Source: SKW197 sp049970095
GTDB taxonomy: Archaea > Thermoplasmatota > Thermoplasmata > Lutacidiplasmatales > SKW197
DNA: 22,613 nt
Direction: 5' to 3'
Assembly (NCBI GenBank): GCA_049970095.1
Contig: JBMFNP010000027.1
Coordinates: forward strand, 1 to 22,613
Shown here: positions 19,353-22,613 of the stretch, in pieces
Layout of the letters: the number at the start of each line of letters is the position of its first letter
How positions within the stretch are numbered: position 1 is the first letter of the stretch
Notes under the pieces: generated by a model
What the model saw: only the letters and a program-made list of their open reading frames with translations
Databases searched by the model: none
What the model was told of the DNA's origin: nothing
Position numbers and translations under genes: made by a program

Positions 19353-20336
19353 ATGGCTTCGGTTCTCATCATCATCCTGAACTGGAACTGTGCAGATGAT
19401 ACAATAAAGGCAATTGAGAGTGTGTATGCTTCACATACCGAGCCAGATGTATATGATATTTTTCTTGTAGATAATGGTTCAAAAAATGAGGATGTGGTAA
19501 AACTGCGCGAGTTTTTTGATAGAAAAGGATATGATGTTCTGGAAATCAATGATACACACACCCAGATTGCAGAGAAAGGCACAAAGAAAATTTTCTACTA
19601 TCAGAACCCTGTAAATTCTGGATTTACTGGGGGAAACAACATTGGCATGAAATTCGCACTCAAAAACAACTACGATTATGTATTCCTGCTAAATGCGGAC
19701 GCAACAGTGGAAAAAAATACTCTGAGAATGTTGGTGGAAAAATGTGAGGGAGACAAAAGTATTGGTGTTGCAGGGCCAAAAGTGTATTTTTTTGATTTTC
19801 ATGGAAGAAAAGACATCGTAAGTTTTGGAGGCGGAAGTGTAAATTTTTGGAAAGGTCATGGATTTCCAGAAGGAGGATTTCCAGACAATGAGAGGGAATG
19901 GCAGGAATGTCAAACAGATTATATTGAGGGTTCGGTTATGCTTATCCGCGCAAAGTGCCTGAAAGATTGCGGATTTTTTGATGAAAGATTTTTTGCATAC
20001 TGGGAAGATACTGATTTCTGTGTTAGGGCAAAGAAGCATGGGTATAAGGTGATGTTTTTCCCACAGATAATTGCAAGACATAGAGGTAGTATGGGAGCTT
20101 ATGATTTCTATTACTATTCCCCTCACAAAATACAACTTTTAAATCAGAATAGATTATTTTTTATTCAGAAAAATGCAAATTGGTATCATAAATTATTTTT
20201 TGTTTTCTATTTTCCATATCTATTCTGTGCCCAGATTTTTCTTCGGGCAATCCACAGAAGAGATATGAAATACCTAAAGAAAATCACTCTTGCTGTTATA
20301 AAGGGATTTATAGGGTATGTAAGATTAAGGGGCTAG
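19353..20336 (+). CDS. GT2-type (GT-A fold) glycosyltransferase, rhamnosyltransferase-like
   Basis: The product has 327 residues. IIILNWNCADDTIKAIESV (6-24) and FLVDNGSKN (37-45) form the nucleotide-binding site, NSGFTGGNNIGMKFAL (88-103) is the WbbL-like 'GFaggnNiGi' motif, and FLLNADATV (111-119) takes the DxD position as NAD. Further on, EGSVMLIRAKCL and FFAYWEDTDFCVRAKKHGY hold the acceptor-side ED motif. A hydrophobic region near the C-terminus (WYHKLFFVFYFPYLFCAQIF) may bind the membrane. The pattern matches WbbL/RfbF-like enzymes that use dTDP-deoxyhexoses, which would fit the dTDP sugar made upstream. Its stop shares the palindrome CTAG with the stop of the convergent gene. Confidence 0.88.
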   Translation: MASVLIIILNWNCADDTIKAIESVYASHTEPDVYDIFLVDNGSKNEDVVKLREFFDRKGYDVLEINDTHTQIAEKGTKKIFYYQNPVNSGFTGGNNIGMKFALKNNYDYVFLLNADATVEKNTLRMLVEKCEGDKSIGVAGPKVYFFDFHGRKDIVSFGGGSVNFWKGHGFPEGGFPDNEREWQECQTDYIEGSVMLIRAKCLKDCGFFDERFFAYWEDTDFCVRAKKHGYKVMFFPQIIARHRGSMGAYDFYYYSPHKIQLLNQNRLFFIQKNANWYHKLFFVFYFPYLFCAQIFLRAIHRRDMKYLKKITLAVIKGFIGYVRLRG

Positions 20337-22192
20337 AAATAGTATGTTCTGTAAAATGAATTCTGGTAAATACAATATGCATAGTTGTTTTTTTGTTTTA
20401 ATAAATACGAATCAAAGAACTTATAGGGAGGGAATGTGTGATAGAACTTCCCTTCACATGGTATGTACTCAGAAATATAATATGCCCCTGCTGCATGTGC
20501 TAATTTTCGCCCTTCTTCAAAATTAGATTGGAAAATCCCCCAGTCATAATGGTAATCCAAATCAAATGTACGGTTTCCAATTTGGCAGGTTCCAGTAAAA
20601 AATGTTTTGGGTTTTGAAATAGACCATTCAACAGAACTTATGTGTGCGCCTTTCTTAAATTCCTGAATATACATCAGCGAAGCAAAGTTATTAAGGGTGT
20701 TTTTTTCAGCAATCACTGCTGTTGTACCACTGTATGGAGCGTGGTTCAACAGTAATCCTTCCCCTGTGTCTCTATATTTCAGATAAAGGGCATTTGAAAT
20801 TGTGCTCTCGTCACTTCTCATAACAGGGTTGAAAATTATCCGGTTCTTTAACCTGCCTGAATAGTCGTAGTTGTAGCTGCATATAGAAAATGCCGGCGCT
20901 AAAATAACAAGATAGATAATGAACAAAGCGATAGGTGTTTTCAGTTTTTCCATCCTCAGCGCACCTCTAAACCAGTAGTACAAAACTCCCACAAAAATTA
21001 ATATAAGGATTGTAAATAAACCGAGTTCAAAATACTGGTAGCGGTATACATACACCACCCCCACAATCGCACAAGGTAAAATTGCAAAAAAGAAAACTAA
21101 AACAGTAAACTTATTTTTTTTCTTGAGAAGATACTCTACACCTATACCTGCGAAGAGCGCCAAAAAAAGTGAAAAAACTATAATAAAATATGTTAAGTCA
21201 ACATAAACTTGAGAGAAAAAGAGTATTGCTATGAGCAGAATCTGGTTTGTGCGTGAGATTTTGTCCAAACAGATCACAAGGATGCCAAATATTCCTAAAC
21301 CAAATAGAATTCCATAATACATAATGTATGTCCAGACAAATGCTACATAAACATTCTGTCCAATCTCTATAACCTGGAAAGTCATAAGCTGGGGAAGGGT
21401 TTTTGCATATGGGAAGATTGAAAAGCCATAGAAAGGAAGGAAATACAATATAGCCACAACCACAATGAAAAGGTAGCGGGACCATTTACTCAGCCTCAGT
21501 TTAAGCATTGGTGTAATTTTCATTACTATCGTAAGGACTTTTTTCCCAAATAAAAATACAATAAATGGTACTGTAACAAAAGGCAGATAATAGAGAAATG
21601 TTAGGTGTGAACAAGAACCTCCTATTCCGAATAAAAAAGCCAGAACAAAATATTTAGCCTTTTCTACTTTTCTGACTGTAAAGATTTGGTAAGTTACAAA
21701 AAAGAAGAGAACAAGAAATAGGAGTGCAAGCGCCCGACTTCCAACAGCAACCCACTGTGAATCTCTCATAATGTATTGAGGAAGAATGAGAGCAATTGGC
21801 GGAATAAACTGACAAAGGGGATGTTTAATAAACTTTCTTGCTGTAATATATGTTGCCATTACAAACATAGCCGAAACTATCAATGAAAACAACGTATTTG
21901 TGGTTATCATGTGTGGAACAGGTATAACACAGTAAAGCGCACTCTCAGCAATCATTATTCCAGATGTATCTGAGGCAGGATAGAACCCCATAAATGAAAA
22001 TATTGGGTGAAGCAAATATGGAATGTACCCAAGTTTTGCAATTAAAATTGCCTGGGAAGCATTTGTGCAATCGTCGGGATTTATCGGTGGGAAATTACTA
22101 AATGGCCAATGTATAACTACTGATAACAACAAAATTGCGATGAGCCCAAAGATTGCGGTCTTTTTGAACGAGTTTTTCATCTCCATACCCAT
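20333..22192 (-). CDS. Polytopic membrane protein, GT-C glycosyltransferase-like
   Basis: The product has 619 residues, with about 11-12 TM helices up to residue about 440 and then a soluble C-terminal region of about 170 residues. After the first helix, PPINPDDCTNASQAILIAKLGY (given as PPINPDDCTNAS / QAILIAKLGY) places two Asp (D40, D41) where GT-C enzymes (PMT, OST and relatives) keep their catalytic acidic pair in the first outer loop. The charged loop between helices 4 and 5 (RKVEKAK) is cytoplasmic. It would use polyprenyl-linked sugars outside the cell to decorate the glycan or protein. Three Met lie near the start (22192, 22186, 22180); the TATA centre at 22207 predicts initiation near 22181, favouring Met5 as a leaderless start. 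The GT-C call is inference; a polymerase or ligase role is possible. Confidence 0.75.
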   Translation of the reverse strand: MGMEMKNSFKKTAIFGLIAILLLSVVIHWPFSNFPPINPDDCTNASQAILIAKLGYIPYLLHPIFSFMGFYPASDTSGIMIAESALYCVIPVPHMITTNTLFSLIVSAMFVMATYITARKFIKHPLCQFIPPIALILPQYIMRDSQWVAVGSRALALLFLVLFFFVTYQIFTVRKVEKAKYFVLAFLFGIGGSCSHLTFLYYLPFVTVPFIVFLFGKKVLTIVMKITPMLKLRLSKWSRYLFIVVVAILYFLPFYGFSIFPYAKTLPQLMTFQVIEIGQNVYVAFVWTYIMYYGILFGLGIFGILVICLDKISRTNQILLIAILFFSQVYVDLTYFIIVFSLFLALFAGIGVEYLLKKKNKFTVLVFFFAILPCAIVGVVYVYRYQYFELGLFTILILIFVGVLYYWFRGALRMEKLKTPIALFIIYLVILAPAFSICSYNYDYSGRLKNRIIFNPVMRSDESTISNALYLKYRDTGEGLLLNHAPYSGTTAVIAEKNTLNNFASLMYIQEFKKGAHISSVEWSISKPKTFFTGTCQIGNRTFDLDYHYDWGIFQSNFEEGRKLAHAAGAYYISEYIPCEGKFYHTFPPYKFFDSYLLKQKNNYAYCIYQNSFYRTYYF

Positions 22193-22305
22193 ATTCCTTG
22201 GTGTATATATTCATATTCCCACAGATTAAAAGAAGCAATGGGAGCATAGAAAAAATACTACCGTGTTTTTCTGGTAATTTATGTTGTGAAATTTATAGAA
22301 TAAAT
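22193..22305. other. AT-rich intergenic stretch with little visible content
   Basis: Apart from the GT-C promoter at its left side, I see only a small AT palindrome (ATTTAT-AGA-ATAAAT, 22291-22305). No ORF or RNA gene is supported here. Confidence 0.5.
22203..22211 (-). promoter_or_regulatory. TATA box of the GT-C-like gene
   Basis: TATATATAC on the minus strand, centred 27 bases upstream of the third in-frame ATG (22180), supporting the shorter start. Confidence 0.5.
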
Positions 22306-22383
22306 CTACACACCCGTTTGTAAAAATACACATTCCACATCAAGAAAATCTTTGGTATTGAAAGTTAAATCTGGAGAGGCAGT
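22306..22383 (-). pseudogene. Possible remnant of a PIN-domain (VapC-like) gene end
   Basis: Minus-strand frame between two stops reads PDLTFNTKDFLDVECVF and then LQTGV before TAG. The 'TFNTKDF' string resembles the last acidic motif of PIN nucleases (TfNxkDF). No start codon, no other PIN motifs and a stop only 25 codons upstream mean that only a fragment could remain. Chance similarity is quite possible. Confidence 0.25.
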
Positions 22384-22436
22384 CTAAAATCTATTTTTAC
22401 AATCTCTTGCCAGTTTTTTTCTTTCTTATTTTCCAT
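22365..22436 (-). CDS. Short Lys-rich ORF overlapping the GT4 stop
   Basis: The ATG at 22436 overlaps the last 11 bases of the partial glycosyltransferase gene, and the frame runs 23 codons (MENKKEKNWQEIV..., ending RLPLQI). GAGGAGG lies a few bases before the ATG, a good ribosome site, although those bases also encode the GT4 tail. Its 3' part overlaps the PIN-like fragment in another frame. It could be a real micro-protein, a truncated gene start after a deletion, or chance. Confidence 0.3.
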   Translation of the reverse strand: MENKKEKNWQEIVKIDFRLPLQI

Positions 22437-22613
22437 AATATACCTCCTCATAAACTTTCCATGTTTCTTCAGCAGTTTTTCTCCAGCTAAATAATTTAGT
22501 TCTTTCTAAACCCCTTTTAGATAATTCCTTTCTTAAGCTTTCATTTGTTAATACTTCATGCATTGCTTTGGCCAATCCTTCAACATCATAAGGATTAACC
22601 ATTATTCCTGCAT
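22426..22613 (-). CDS. GT4-type glycosyltransferase, C-terminal fragment (cut by right edge)
   Basis: The minus-strand frame from the window edge to TAA at 22428-22426 encodes 61 residues: AGIMVNPYDVEGLAKAMHEVL, quoted in parts as AGIMVNPYDVEG and LAKAMHEVLTNESLRKEL, then SKRGLERTKLFSWRKTAEET and KVYEEVY. This is the standard end of a GT4 enzyme: 'G-x-x-V-x-P-x-D' donor-site loop, the 'L...V..D..L...L...G' helix, and the 'F-W-xxxAxxT...Y' terminal helix. The start and main domains lie beyond the window. It extends the glycan locus rightward. Its codons are more AT-rich than those of the upstream genes. Confidence 0.85.
   Translation of the reverse strand, partial: AGIMVNPYDVEGLAKAMHEVLTNESLRKELSKRGLERTKLFSWRKTAEETWKVYEEVYYGK

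Noticed and set aside
1..22613. CRISPR array, insertion sequence, riboswitch or rRNA
   Set aside because: No regularly spaced direct repeats, transposase, terminal inverted repeats, or conserved riboswitch or rRNA sequence were found on either strand.

Overview
The window looks like a euryarchaeal chromosome segment, most likely from the Thermoplasmatota side of the tree, although no rRNA is present to settle this. The archaeal evidence is a tRNA-Thr with a bulge-helix-bulge type mini-intron, a wyosine-pathway Taw1, a 55-residue Sec61-beta, an archaeal-type TruD, and TATA boxes 24-27 bases upstream of start codons with almost no leader (leaderless transcription). KaiC/RAD55-like ATPases occur next to treble-clef zinc ribbons and an Asn-Gly repeat linker, a combination I associate with Thermoplasmata-type genomes.

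Layout. (1) Bases 1-2840, minus strand, form a tightly overlapping operon: a winged-helix regulator, a KaiC-like ATPase, a KaiC-like protein without a Walker A motif but with two zinc ribbons, and a membrane protein with two zinc ribbons inside and a surface domain outside that is cut by the left edge. Two near-identical 17-bp palindromes, centred 73 bp apart, bracket its TATA box. (2) Bases 2930-3234 are a regulatory interval with a tiny Lys/Glu-rich gene that has its own promoter, ribosome-site hairpin and T-run. (3) Bases 3235-8401, plus strand, hold an FAD oxidoreductase, an 858-residue zinc-ribbon/coiled-coil/KaiC-like protein, and truD. (4) Bases 8416-9306, minus strand, hold two small membrane proteins. 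(5) Bases 9407-9687 hold tRNA-Thr(UGU), tRNA-Ala(UGC) and tRNA-Ser(UGA). (6) Bases 9682-14339 hold a 2-hydroxyacid dehydrogenase, a secreted zinc phospholipase C-like protein, a YdjM/DUF457-type membrane protein, taw1 and Sec61-beta. (7) Bases 14478-22613 are a surface-glycan locus: a flippase, three genes for a dTDP-3-acetamido-3,6-dideoxyhexose (isomerase, acetyltransferase, aminotransferase), a GT4 and a GT2 glycosyltransferase, a GT-C-like membrane protein, and the C-terminus of another GT4 at the right edge.

How the genes fit together. The first region reads as a membrane-linked regulatory module: an extracellular domain connected through one membrane helix to cytoplasmic zinc ribbons, plus partner RecA-fold proteins and a DNA-binding repressor or activator. 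The long coiled-coil protein at 4539-7115 shares the zinc-ribbon and KaiC parts and may belong to the same network. The glycan locus makes an N-acetylated deoxy-aminosugar, transfers it to a lipid-linked glycan and flips it. No mobile element, CRISPR array or rRNA was seen.
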